From Arcobacter suis CECT 7833 (GTDB lineage: Bacteria; Campylobacterota; Campylobacteria; Campylobacterales; Arcobacteraceae), in assembly GCF_003544815.1 (NCBI RefSeq), contig NZ_CP032100.1:1-64000 (forward strand): 64,000 nt of DNA. Reading direction: 5' to 3'. The notes under the pieces are model-generated. The model searched no databases and had not been told where the DNA came from. It worked only from the letters and a program-made list of their open reading frames with translations. Positions 35,791 through 43,835 of the stretch are shown here, piece after piece (position 1 is the stretch's first letter; every line of letters begins with the position of its first letter). The position numbers and the translations under genes are program-made.

Positions 35791-37075
35791 GTCCTACTCC
35801 TAATTTATGATGATTTATTAAATTTGCTAATTCAAAAAGTAAATATGAACTTCCCTCATATAAAACATCATTTTTAAGTTGGTTTCCTAAACTTTCAAAA
35901 TCAGGAAAACCTCGAACTAATAAAGCTTTTTTATGTTTTATAGCAAGTCTTTCTGCATGGAAATTTGATATTACTAAGTCACCCTCTTGCAAAAATGATT
36001 CCACATCTTCAAAATCCCCAATTAAAAGGTTTTCACATGGAATTTCATCTAATAAATCATTTCTATGTGTGGTTACTATGGCTTTTATATGAGCTCCTGC
36101 TTCAATAATTGTATTTGCAACACTCAAAGCTTGGTCAGGCTCAAGGGCAATTATTACTTTAGAACTTCCAATAACAAAATGTGTATCTAAAAGTGCATCT
36201 TGATGTCTTTTTCTCCATCTTACAATTGAAGGGTGTGGTTGAGAGATATTTTTTACTTTACACAAAACTTTAAAGAATTTATCACTTGCTTCTAGTCCAC
36301 CTAAAGAATCAAAATGAAAGACTTTAATATTTGGATTTTTTTCAAGAATTTTACTTCCACATTTTTCTACACTTTGTCCTATTGTAAAAACAAGTGAAGA
36401 ATTTGCAAGTTTTTTAATATCTTCTACAGATATTCCACCACTTGTTAATGCCCCTTGTTTTAATCCTAGGTGACCATCAAGTGATTCACTCAAATCTGGA
36501 AGTGAAAAAACTTCATAACCAAATAAAGAGATAGTGTCTTTGATTTTTTCTACTTCTATTGGTTTTAAATTTACATTTGGGATTATTAAGGCTTTGTTTG
36601 TATCTATTTCAGTTGTAGATTGAACTAATTGTTGAATTATTGCTTCAATTGATTTTGAAAATCCACTTTCGAGTGAACCCTCAAAATCAGGAGTATTTAC
36701 ATAAACCATTTGTTGAATATCTTCAACTAATTTACTAGCTCCTTTTATATCATCACCTTTTGTTTCAGTAAGCCCTGTTGTAAAAAGTCCTACTAAATCA
36801 GGTTTTACTTTTTTTGTGATGTTTTTAATACTTTCACTTATTGCATAATCTCCACCATCAATAACAGCTGTAATATCATTTACAGCAGTTGTTTGAACTG
36901 CAATTGGATCATTAAAATGTCTTGTGAAAAATACTTTTGAGAAAGATGCACAGCCTTGCGCTCCATGCATTAAAGGCATACAGTTTTTAATACCTAAAAA
37001 GCATAACATTGCGCCCATAGGTTGTGATAATTTTATTGGATTTAATTGTAAAGGTTTGGCTGATATTGCTTCCAT
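35780..37075 (-). CDS. nifN: NifN, FeMo-cofactor assembly scaffold beta chain
   Basis: With NifE it forms the NifEN scaffold that matures the NifB cofactor. The 431-aa protein has NPIKLSQPMGAMLCFLGIKNCMPLMHGAQGCASFSKVFFTRHFNDP, the NifN/NifK-like start, and TTAVNDITAVIDGG. The C-terminal RWRKRHQDALLDTHFVIG is typical. It heads the operon nifN-Tpx-fold-Tpx-fold-ankyrin-SagB and has its own sigma-54 promoter. Confidence 0.94.
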   Translation of the reverse strand: MEAISAKPLQLNPIKLSQPMGAMLCFLGIKNCMPLMHGAQGCASFSKVFFTRHFNDPIAVQTTAVNDITAVIDGGDYAISESIKNITKKVKPDLVGLFTTGLTETKGDDIKGASKLVEDIQQMVYVNTPDFEGSLESGFSKSIEAIIQQLVQSTTEIDTNKALIIPNVNLKPIEVEKIKDTISLFGYEVFSLPDLSESLDGHLGLKQGALTSGGISVEDIKKLANSSLVFTIGQSVEKCGSKILEKNPNIKVFHFDSLGGLEASDKFFKVLCKVKNISQPHPSIVRWRKRHQDALLDTHFVIGSSKVIIALEPDQALSVANTIIEAGAHIKAIVTTHRNDLLDEIPCENLLIGDFEDVESFLQEGDLVISNFHAERLAIKHKKALLVRGFPDFESLGNQLKNDVLYEGSSYLLFELANLINHHKLGVGHEH

Positions 37076-37109
37076 AATAATTCCTTATAAGGATAATTAT
37101 GGAAATAAT

Positions 37110-37123
37110 GCAAGAACTATTCC
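37110..37123 (-). promoter_or_regulatory. Sigma-54 promoter of nifN
   Basis: Minus strand AGGAATAGTTCTTGCA with exact GG-N10-GC spacing, 35 bp before the nifN ATG, in the 53-bp gap between nifN and the chemoreceptor gene. Confidence 0.85.
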
Positions 37124-37128
37124 TAAGT

Positions 37129-38391
37129 TTAGATAAGTTTTTTTATTTTTACATCATCTCGTCCCATAAATTGTTTTGTATTTACGCTTTGAACAATTAG
37201 TTTTGAAATTTTATCTGTAATAAGTGCCACATTGTGAGATTCAGCAGCCACATTTGCATTTAATTGAGTTTGTCTATCTAATAGATTTATTGCATCATTT
37301 ATTTGTACAATACCATCTAATTGTTCTTTTGAAGCTAGTTGAATATCATTAATAATATTTGTTGTATGTGAGATATTTTCACTTAAGCTTTTGTATCCTT
37401 CAATCATTGTATTTGCAATCTTTTTCCCATCATTAGCTTTTATTGTTGCATTTTCAACTATTATTTTTATCTCTTTTGCAGCTTCTGCACTTTTATTTGC
37501 TAGATTTCTTACCTCAGCTGCTACAACCGCAAATCCTCGTCCTGCTTCACCTGCGGTTGCTGCTTCTACGGCTGCATTTAAAGAAAGAATATTTGTTTGA
37601 AAAGCTATTTGGTCAATTATACTTATGGCACAATTAATTGAATTTACTTGTGAGTTTATCTCTTCCATAGCAATTGTTGTTTGATTTGCTAAAATTTCAC
37701 CATTATTAGTTGCAATAATTAATTCATTTGATAAATTTGCCATTTTAGAAATGTTTTCTGTATTATTTCTAATATTGCTGGTCATTTGTTCTAAAGATGC
37801 TGCTGATTCTTCTAAACTAACAGCCGCCGAATTGGAACTTAGATTTAATTTATCTACATTTATCAACAAAATATCTGATGTTTTATCTAGTGTTAAACCA
37901 TTTTCTTTATTTTCAATCAGCATTGAAGTTATAGTTTCTCTAAGAGTATTAACTCCATCAACTAACATTTTAAATTCACCTTGAATAGTTGGAATCTCAA
38001 CTTTTTTTATATAATCATGTTTTGAATAACTATCTAATACATCTAAAATAGAAGTTATTGTAAATTTTAGATTATCAACTAAAGAGTTAAATGTATTGGC
38101 AATGTAATTTAATTTTTCATTTGAAGTATTTGTATGATAAATCTTATCATTAATATTTCCATCTGCTAATTTTTCAGAAACTAACATTATTTCACCATAA
38201 ACTTGAAGTTCTTCTTCATTTTTTATTTTTAAAGATAAAGATATTTTTTCTAACTTCTCTTTTAACTTTTTGTTAAAACCACTACTTGAAATATTTATAT
38301 CTGGAATTTTATTTATTTTATTATTTATAAACGAATCAATATCATCTAAAGCTTTTAAAATAGCTTCATCACTTTTATTTGAAAATAACAT
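37129..38391 (-). CDS. Cytoplasmic chemoreceptor (MCP)
   Basis: A 420-aa methyl-accepting protein with no membrane segment. A divergent N-terminal part (about 1-150) is followed by a signalling domain with tip [37 protein letters not shown]. It is 11 bp after a separate PAS gene, so the two may act as a split Aer-type receptor. The signalling domain is very close to the MCP at 27353-28810. Confidence 0.9.
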   Translation of the reverse strand: MLFSNKSDEAILKALDDIDSFINNKINKIPDINISSSGFNKKLKEKLEKISLSLKIKNEEELQVYGEIMLVSEKLADGNINDKIYHTNTSNEKLNYIANTFNSLVDNLKFTITSILDVLDSYSKHDYIKKVEIPTIQGEFKMLVDGVNTLRETITSMLIENKENGLTLDKTSDILLINVDKLNLSSNSAAVSLEESAASLEQMTSNIRNNTENISKMANLSNELIIATNNGEILANQTTIAMEEINSQVNSINCAISIIDQIAFQTNILSLNAAVEAATAGEAGRGFAVVAAEVRNLANKSAEAAKEIKIIVENATIKANDGKKIANTMIEGYKSLSENISHTTNIINDIQLASKEQLDGIVQINDAINLLDRQTQLNANVAAESHNVALITDKISKLIVQSVNTKQFMGRDDVKIKKLI

Positions 38392-38402
38392 TATAAAATC
38401 CC

Positions 38403-38786
38403 TTATTTCATAGTTGTATAAAGTATTTTAGCTTGTTCAATTTCTTGATTTGTAGGACAGACTCTAATTGAAATGTATCGTAACTTCCCATCTTTTGTTT
38501 TTGATGGATAAGCTGTTGCATTCACCCAATAGAAATTACCATTTTTTGTTTTATTTTTAACAATTCCATTCCAAATTCTACCATTTTGAATAGTTTTCCA
38601 TAAATCTTCAAAAGCAGCTTTTGGCATATCTTCATGTCTAACCATACTATGCGCTTTACCTATAAGTTCGTTTTTTGAAAAACCAGCAATATCGCAAAAA
38701 TCATTATTTGCATATACAATTACACCTTTTTCATCAGTCTCTGAAACTATCATTGTGTTTTTATGTAGCTTTATTTCTTTATTCAT
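38403..38786 (-). CDS. Single PAS-domain protein (Aer-like sensor module)
   Basis: A 127-aa protein that is just one PAS domain: [39 protein letters not shown], then a [27 protein letters not shown] motif. This matches the FAD-binding PAS of Aer aerotaxis receptors. It precedes the MCP gene by 11 bp and is probably its sensor partner. No signal peptide or output domain is seen. Confidence 0.88.
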   Translation of the reverse strand: MNKEIKLHKNTMIVSETDEKGVIVYANNDFCDIAGFSKNELIGKAHSMVRHEDMPKAAFEDLWKTIQNGRIWNGIVKNKTKNGNFYWVNATAYPSKTKDGKLRYISIRVCPTNQEIEQAKILYTTMK

Positions 38787-38972
38787 TTTACTTATGTTCT
38801 TCTATTATATTTAATTATTTTTCTTGAAAAATTAAAATTATTGTAAGTTTATAAACTTAATAAAAGGTTAAATTAATAAATATGATATTTATATGATAAA
38901 TTTAATAATTAATTAATGAAAATATTAATTTGCTATTTAATGGTCTTATTATAAGTTTAAATTAAAATTAAT

Positions 38973-39001
38973 AGAAACATTAATATAAAAATAATGTTTC
39001 T
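38973..39001 (-). terminator. Terminator of nifE
   Basis: AGAAACATTA (38973-38982) pairs with TAATGTTTCT (38992-39001), a 10-bp stem followed on the minus strand by a T-rich stretch, 60 bp after the nifE stop. Confidence 0.65.
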
Positions 39002-39061
39002 ATGGGAGTAGAATAATCTATTATTTAGTTTATATTTCTTTTATAATAAAAACATTATTAT

Positions 39062-40405
39062 TTATTCTTCCCAAGGAGCTTTTGTACCTACAACTTTAAA
39101 TACTCTATTATTAACTGCATTTGCTACATCAATTGCTAAATTTATAAGTCCAGAATAAGCTCCATAAGATACTTTTTTCTCTTGGTTTACATCTACAAAG
39201 GCTACTTTTTTCTTAATAGCTGTATATAAACTTCTTCCACCTGCAAGTAAAATATCAATTTTATGTTCATCTATTAATTGAGCTTGTTGTGTTCCTGGGT
39301 CTGTTATTAGAATTTTTACATATTGAGCGCAAATTTCTTTATCTTCTAAAGTTGCTTTTTGAACACTTGTTGCCACAACATCAATTCCTATATCTTGTAA
39401 AGCACTTGCTATTGACCAAGTTTTATTTCCACCTGTATTTAAAATAGCTTTTTTGCCTTCAAGTATTTTTTTATATGGAATTAATGCCTCTTCAAGTTTT
39501 GCTTCTTCTTCTGCTATTAAAGCTTCAGCTTTTGCAGTTAAGGCTTCATCTCCAAAGGCATTTACAATACTTCTTATTGCATTTGATGTATCTCTTTTCC
39601 CATAAAATGAGATAGAAATATATGGAATTTGATATTGCTCTTGCATTTTTCTTGTTAATGAAATTAAAGATTTTGCACAAACAATTACATTTAATTTTGC
39701 AGTGTGAGCCATTTGAATATTTTCAATTCTTCCATCACCTGCTAGTGTTGAGATTACTTTTATCCCTATTTTTTCTAAAAGTGGTGTGTATTGCCACATA
39801 TCACCTGTTACATTGTATTCACCAATTAAATTTATTCCAAAAGGATGAATAACTTCAGGTTCTCGTGTACCAATCAGTTGATGTAAAACTGATTCTCCAC
39901 CAAGTCTTGAACCCAGATTTTTACCACCAACAAATCCCGGAGAGTGAATAACAACAATTGGAATGCCATGTTTTTTTTCCATTCTTCCACAAACATTGTC
40001 CATATCATCACCAATCATTGCTGTTACACATGTTTCATATACAAAAATACCTTTTGGATTTTTATGTTCAACTATGTAGTTTATAGATTCTTCAAGTTTT
40101 TTATCCCCACCAAAAATAATATCATTTGTATTAACATCAGTTGTGTAACCCATAACTGTATTATTAACCCCCTCATGAGAAGTTAGAGTCTGTCTAGTTT
40201 CCCAAGAAGCTCCAATACAAGTAGCTGGTGAATGAACTAAATGAATTACATCTGCAAATGGGAAAAGTGAAATTTGAGCTCCCTCAAATGCACAACCACC
40301 ACTTGTTGCCCCTGGTTTTGGTTTATCACATGAAGATTTTTTTGTTTTATTATGTGAGCAATCACTTTCACTTAAAAGTTCTCTAATTAATTTTTTATTT
40401 ACCAT
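39062..40405 (-). CDS. nifE: NifE, FeMo-cofactor assembly scaffold alpha chain
   Basis: Alpha partner of NifN, 447 aa from the ATG at 40405. A longer frame from 40477 would cover the sigma-54 promoter at 40445-40458, so the shorter start is right. Landmarks are GATSGGCAFEGAQISLFPFADVIHLVHSPATC, the NifE-specific VYETCVTAMIGDDMDN, and HSPGFVGGKNLGSRLGGE. The C-terminus KAPWEE resembles the NifD end. It is transcribed alone, divergent from the NifX/NifU-like operon. Confidence 0.95.
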   Translation of the reverse strand: MVNKKLIRELLSESDCSHNKTKKSSCDKPKPGATSGGCAFEGAQISLFPFADVIHLVHSPATCIGASWETRQTLTSHEGVNNTVMGYTTDVNTNDIIFGGDKKLEESINYIVEHKNPKGIFVYETCVTAMIGDDMDNVCGRMEKKHGIPIVVIHSPGFVGGKNLGSRLGGESVLHQLIGTREPEVIHPFGINLIGEYNVTGDMWQYTPLLEKIGIKVISTLAGDGRIENIQMAHTAKLNVIVCAKSLISLTRKMQEQYQIPYISISFYGKRDTSNAIRSIVNAFGDEALTAKAEALIAEEEAKLEEALIPYKKILEGKKAILNTGGNKTWSIASALQDIGIDVVATSVQKATLEDKEICAQYVKILITDPGTQQAQLIDEHKIDILLAGGRSLYTAIKKKVAFVDVNQEKKVSYGAYSGLINLAIDVANAVNNRVFKVVGTKAPWEE

Positions 40406-40444
40406 AACAGACTCTTTGTATTGGATTTTATTTATATTATCCTT

Positions 40445-40458
40445 GCAAATCTTATTCC
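40445..40458 (-). promoter_or_regulatory. Sigma-54 promoter of nifE
   Basis: Minus strand GGGAATAAGATTTGCA with exact GG-N10-GC spacing, 40 bp before the corrected nifE ATG. It sits back to back with the plus-strand promoter at 40469. Confidence 0.85.
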
Positions 40459-40468
40459 CTATGATAAT

Positions 40469-40482
40469 GGAATACAACTTGC
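40469..40482 (+). promoter_or_regulatory. Sigma-54 promoter of the NifX-like/Sel1-NifU/flavodiiron operon
   Basis: Plus strand TGGAATACAACTTGCA with exact GG-N10-GC spacing, 33 bp before the ATG at 40515. Only 10 bp separate it from the nifE promoter. Confidence 0.9.
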
Positions 40483-40514
40483 ATAGATAAACATATCAAA
40501 TAAAAGGAGTTAAT

Positions 40515-40895
40515 ATGATTGCAATACCACTAGATAAAAAAGAATCAACAACGATTTCTAAACTTTATGGGAATACACCATATTTTGCTTTTTTAAATGA
40601 AGAGACAGGAACTTTTAAAGTTGTTGAAAATACAGCCTGTGGAGATGGTATGAATACCGCAGAGTTTATCTCTAAACAAAATATTAATAGTACTATTTTT
40701 TATTATATGGGCGAAAAAGTTTTTGATAATCTAAAAGAAAAAGGCTTAAAAGTTTATAGTTGCTTACAAACTCACTTAAGCATAGATGAGATTTATCAAA
40801 GTTTACTTACTAATAACTGTAAAGAAGTAACAAAAGAGAATAGTTCAACACTTTTAGATTCTGGAAATAGTGCTTGTACTTGCAAAGCAAAATAA
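40515..40895 (+). CDS. NifX/NifB-domain family protein
   Basis: A 126-aa protein of the dinitrogenase iron-molybdenum cofactor-binding family (MIAIPLDKKESTTISKLYGNTPYFAFLNEETGTF, then NINSTIFYYMGEKVFDNLKEKGLKVYS). It ends in a Cys-rich CTCKAK tail that may bind metal. It starts after AAAGGAG and heads the plus-strand operon. It may carry cofactor precursors or shuttle metal. Confidence 0.82.
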   Translation: MIAIPLDKKESTTISKLYGNTPYFAFLNEETGTFKVVENTACGDGMNTAEFISKQNINSTIFYYMGEKVFDNLKEKGLKVYSCLQTHLSIDEIYQSLLTNNCKEVTKENSSTLLDSGNSACTCKAK

Positions 40896-40912
40896 AAAAT
40901 AGGTTTTAATAA

Positions 40913-41881
40913 ATGAAAAAAGATTTGGATTATTATCTTAGTTTAGATTACCCTATTGAGAGTTATTTTGGGGAAAATGAAATTGGTGATGCTTATTTGG
41001 TTCAATATATTGATTTTGATATAAAGGCTTCAAGTGAAGATTATGATGAAGCAATATTATTGGCAAAAGAGTATCTAAAAATACATCTAGAAAGAGAATT
41101 AAAATTAAATAATCCAATCCCAAATCCAAATGAAGGAACAAGATTTATGGAACATAGAGTTGCACTTGAGGCATATAAAAATAAAGATTTTCAAAAAGCA
41201 CATGATATTTGGGTAGAAGAAGCCAAGTTAAAAAATGACCAAGCAATGACAAATTTAGGGCTAATGTATTTAAAAGGTGAAGGTGTTGAAAAAGATTATG
41301 CAAAAGCAAAAGGATGGTTTGAACAAGCTAGTGCTTATGATAATGATTCTGCTAATTTTAATTTAGCACTAATGTACCAAACAAAGATTGGTGTTGAAGA
41401 AGATATTCCAAAAGCTGCTGATTATTTCAGACGAGCAGTTGCTAAAAATCATGTACAAGCTGCATTTAGACTGGCTTTAATTCAATTAAAAGATAGAACA
41501 AATTTAAGTGGAATAAAAGAAGGTTTTGATTGTATGCTTAAAGCTGCAAAGGCTGGTCATGTAATGGCAACAGTTCAATTAACAGGTGTTGATAAACCTT
41601 TAGAAGATGGGGAATTAAATAGAAATTTTAGAGGTAAAAGTTTAGAAGACCAACTTGAAATTTTAAATGATGCCCTAGAGAGATTTATTAGACCAATTTT
41701 GAAAAAAGATGGTGGAAATATAATTCTAATCGATTATTTAAATGAGCCAGAAATAGAGTTAAGACTGGCATATCAAGGGGCTTGTGTTGGCTGTTCAATT
41801 GCTTCAACTGGAACTTATGAGATGATAAAAAGTACAATAGAGCAAGTAATAGATAAAAGAGTAAGGATTTATGTATTATGA
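40913..41881 (+). CDS. Sel1-repeat protein fused to a NifU C-terminal domain
   Basis: A 322-aa fusion. Residues about 75-215 hold Sel1/TPR-like repeats (DQAMTNLGLMYLKGEGVEKDYAKAKGWFEQA, DSANFNLALMYQTKIGVEEDIPKAADYFRRA). Residues about 235-322 form a NifU-type Fe-S scaffold domain with C291 and C294 in GACVGCSIASTGTYEMI. The N-terminal 70 residues are unassigned. NifU scaffolds hand Fe-S clusters to nif proteins; the Sel1 part should bind partners. No separate nifU or nifS is in the window. Confidence 0.85.
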   Translation: MKKDLDYYLSLDYPIESYFGENEIGDAYLVQYIDFDIKASSEDYDEAILLAKEYLKIHLERELKLNNPIPNPNEGTRFMEHRVALEAYKNKDFQKAHDIWVEEAKLKNDQAMTNLGLMYLKGEGVEKDYAKAKGWFEQASAYDNDSANFNLALMYQTKIGVEEDIPKAADYFRRAVAKNHVQAAFRLALIQLKDRTNLSGIKEGFDCMLKAAKAGHVMATVQLTGVDKPLEDGELNRNFRGKSLEDQLEILNDALERFIRPILKKDGGNIILIDYLNEPEIELRLAYQGACVGCSIASTGTYEMIKSTIEQVIDKRVRIYVL

Positions 41882-42243
41882 AAATCGCATTTGCATCAAC
41901 GAATAATATTCATGTTAACCAACATTTTGGTTGGTGCAAAGAGTTTTATATATATGAAATTCTAGAAGATAGTTTCAATTTTATAAAAAGCATAGATTCC
42001 TCTATTGAAATTTCAGATGAAATAGAAAAGCTAACTTACAAAATAGAGTGTTTGGAAGATAGTGACATTTTATATGTACAACAAATTGGACCAAAAGCTT
42101 CACGAATGGTTCAATCTTGTAAGATTTTCCCTATGCAATCTGCTAAGGAAAATGAAAAAATAGAAGATATTCTAAATTTACTTATAAAAATGAGATCTAA
42201 TCCTCCAATATGGATGAGAAGGTTAATTGAAAATGAATCATAA
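41878..42243 (+). CDS. NifX family protein, second copy in this operon
   Basis: A 121-aa NifX relative: MKIAFASTNNIHVNQHFGWCKEFYIYEI has the HFGxxxxFxxYxV block, SDILYVQQIGPKASRMV follows, and the NPPIWMRRLIENES end parallels NifX. The start overlaps the previous stop by 4 bp and the end overlaps the flavodiiron gene by 11 bp. A Cys in the WCKEF position may contact a cluster. It is distinct from nifX at 32751. Confidence 0.88.
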   Translation: MKIAFASTNNIHVNQHFGWCKEFYIYEILEDSFNFIKSIDSSIEISDEIEKLTYKIECLEDSDILYVQQIGPKASRMVQSCKIFPMQSAKENEKIEDILNLLIKMRSNPPIWMRRLIENES

Positions 42244-43471
42244 TAAACCAATAGAAATAGCAAATAATATTTATTTTATCGGGGCTTTTGACCCTGATAT
42301 TAGAACCTTTGACATTATCATGAAAACTGCAAATGGTTCTTCATATAATGCTTATTTGATAAAAACAAGTGAAGGTGTTATTATTGTTGATACTGTAAAG
42401 TTGGGATTTGAAAAAGAGTTTTTTTCAAAAATAGAACAACTTTGCTCTTATGATGAAATAAAATATGTGATTTGTCATCATTTAGAACCAGACCATGCAG
42501 GAGCAATTCCTGAATTAATCAAAAGAGTTCCAAATGCAAAGGTTTTAATTTCACCACAAGCAACACCAATGTTAAAAGCAATCACAAACAATGAAAATAT
42601 TAATTTTGAAACAGTTTGGACAAATAAAAGTTTAACTCTAGGTGATAAAACAATAAATTTTTTAACAACACCTTATTTACATTGGCCAGAGACAATGAGT
42701 TCTTATGTTGTTGAAGACTCTTTACTTTTTAGTGGAGATGTTTTTGGAAGTCACTACTATGATAAAAGATTATTTGATGATTTGGTTGGAGATTTTTCTT
42801 ACGCCTTTAAATATTATTATGATCATATAATGAGACCTTTTAAATCTTATGTTTTAAGCGCTTTAAAGTTATATGATAAATTAGATATTAAAATGATTGC
42901 CACTTTACACGGTCCAATTATTAGAGAAAAACCATATAAATATATAGAATTATATAGAAAATGGAGTTTAAATAGACCTGAAAATATCAATGAAAGCAAT
43001 AAAATTATCTCTATTTTTTATCTAACAAGTTATAAAAATACAAGAGATATGGCAGATGCTATTTTTGATGGAGCTGAAAGTGTTAAAACTATTCGAGCAA
43101 GTTTATATGATTTAGCTTCAATTGAAGAGCAAAATATGATTGATATTCTTGAAGAAAGCGATGGAATATTAATAGGAACTCCCACAATAAATGCAGATGC
43201 TCCAAAACCAGTTTGGGATTTACTTTCATGTATGATGTATTTGGAAAAAAGAGGAAAAACTGGAATGGCATTTGGCTCTTATGGTTGGAGTGGAGAAGCT
43301 GTGAATATGATTCTTGATAGAATGAAATCTTTACATTTTAGAGTTCCTCCAATTGAACCTATGAAAATAAAACTAATTCCAACAAAAGAGGAATTGGAAA
43401 ACTGTTTTGAATTTGGTAGAGAGTTTGCCCAAATTGTTAATGGTAAAATGATTGAAATAGATATGAACTAA
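42233..43471 (+). CDS. Flavodiiron protein (class A)
   Basis: A 412-aa flavodiiron protein: a metallo-beta-lactamase domain with diiron ligands in HHLEPDHAG, and a C-terminal flavodoxin domain (FYLTSYKNTRDMADAI, GTPTINADAPKPVWDL). Such enzymes reduce O2 to water or NO to N2O, using electrons from rubredoxin or a flavoprotein. In a nif operon it would remove oxygen. The ATG at 42233 follows AGAAGG; a TTG at 42227 is too close. No rubredoxin gene is nearby. Confidence 0.92.
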   Translation: MNHNKPIEIANNIYFIGAFDPDIRTFDIIMKTANGSSYNAYLIKTSEGVIIVDTVKLGFEKEFFSKIEQLCSYDEIKYVICHHLEPDHAGAIPELIKRVPNAKVLISPQATPMLKAITNNENINFETVWTNKSLTLGDKTINFLTTPYLHWPETMSSYVVEDSLLFSGDVFGSHYYDKRLFDDLVGDFSYAFKYYYDHIMRPFKSYVLSALKLYDKLDIKMIATLHGPIIREKPYKYIELYRKWSLNRPENINESNKIISIFYLTSYKNTRDMADAIFDGAESVKTIRASLYDLASIEEQNMIDILEESDGILIGTPTINADAPKPVWDLLSCMMYLEKRGKTGMAFGSYGWSGEAVNMILDRMKSLHFRVPPIEPMKIKLIPTKEELENCFEFGREFAQIVNGKMIEIDMN

Positions 43472-43480
43472 ATCAAGATG

Positions 43481-43541
43481 AATAACCGATGAGTATAAAA
43501 CTTTACAGGGGTTTAACTAAAACATGTACTCATCGCTTATT
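43481..43541. terminator. Bidirectional terminator between convergent genes
   Basis: AATAACCGATGAGTA (43481-43495) pairs with TACTCATCGCTTATT (43527-43541) at 14 of 15 positions, between the flavodiiron gene and the minus-strand 61-aa gene. The loop is 31 nt. Confidence 0.6.
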
Positions 43542-43545
43542 TATC

Positions 43546-43731
43546 TTAGGCTAAATCACTCAAATTTGAAACTTTATAAATCACATCTTTTAATTCATTT
43601 AATTTTTTTATAACAGCATCATTACACGGTTTATCAAGATTGTATCTTAAACTAATAAAGTCGTAAATATTATCAACATTTCCATAGATTTCTTTTAGTA
43701 GTTCTTTTTTTATCTCTTCTTGTACTCTCAT
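43546..43731 (-). CDS. Unrecognised 61-aa protein with its own nif-type promoter
   Basis: I do not recognise this small, charged protein (MRVQEEIKKELLKEIYGNVDNIYDF start, one Cys in KPCNDA, hydrophilic end). The ATG at 43731 has AAAAGGA before it; a longer frame from 43767 would cover the promoter at 43764. It is transcribed alone and convergent to the flavodiiron gene. Having a private sigma-54 promoter suggests a specific role in nitrogen fixation. Confidence 0.6.
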   Translation of the reverse strand: MRVQEEIKKELLKEIYGNVDNIYDFISLRYNLDKPCNDAVIKKLNELKDVIYKVSNLSDLA

Positions 43732-43763
43732 TTTAAATCCTTTTTTTATATGAAATTTATTAT

Positions 43764-43777
43764 GCATTTTTTATTCC
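43764..43777 (-). promoter_or_regulatory. Sigma-54 promoter of the 61-aa gene
   Basis: Minus strand AGGAATAAAAAATGCA with exact GG-N10-GC spacing, 33 bp before the ATG. It is back to back with the nifB promoter. Confidence 0.8.
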
Positions 43778-43789
43778 TATATTTTGTAA

Positions 43790-43803
43790 GGAACAATATG
43801 TGC
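43790..43803 (+). promoter_or_regulatory. Sigma-54 promoter of nifB
   Basis: Plus strand AGGAACAATATGTGCA with exact GG-N10-GC spacing, 33 bp before the nifB ATG. A possible GTG start at 43800 lies inside it and is rejected. Confidence 0.85.
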
Positions 43804-43835
43804 ATTATATTTCTAAATTAAATAAGGAGTTATCT

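Noticed and set aside
40406-40477. N-terminal extension of nifE
   Set aside because: It would run across the sigma-54 core at 40445-40458; the downstream ATG gives a normal NifE start.
43800-43835. Earlier GTG start for nifB
   Set aside because: It lies inside the GC element of the sigma-54 promoter and has no RBS; the ATG at 43836 follows AAGGAG.
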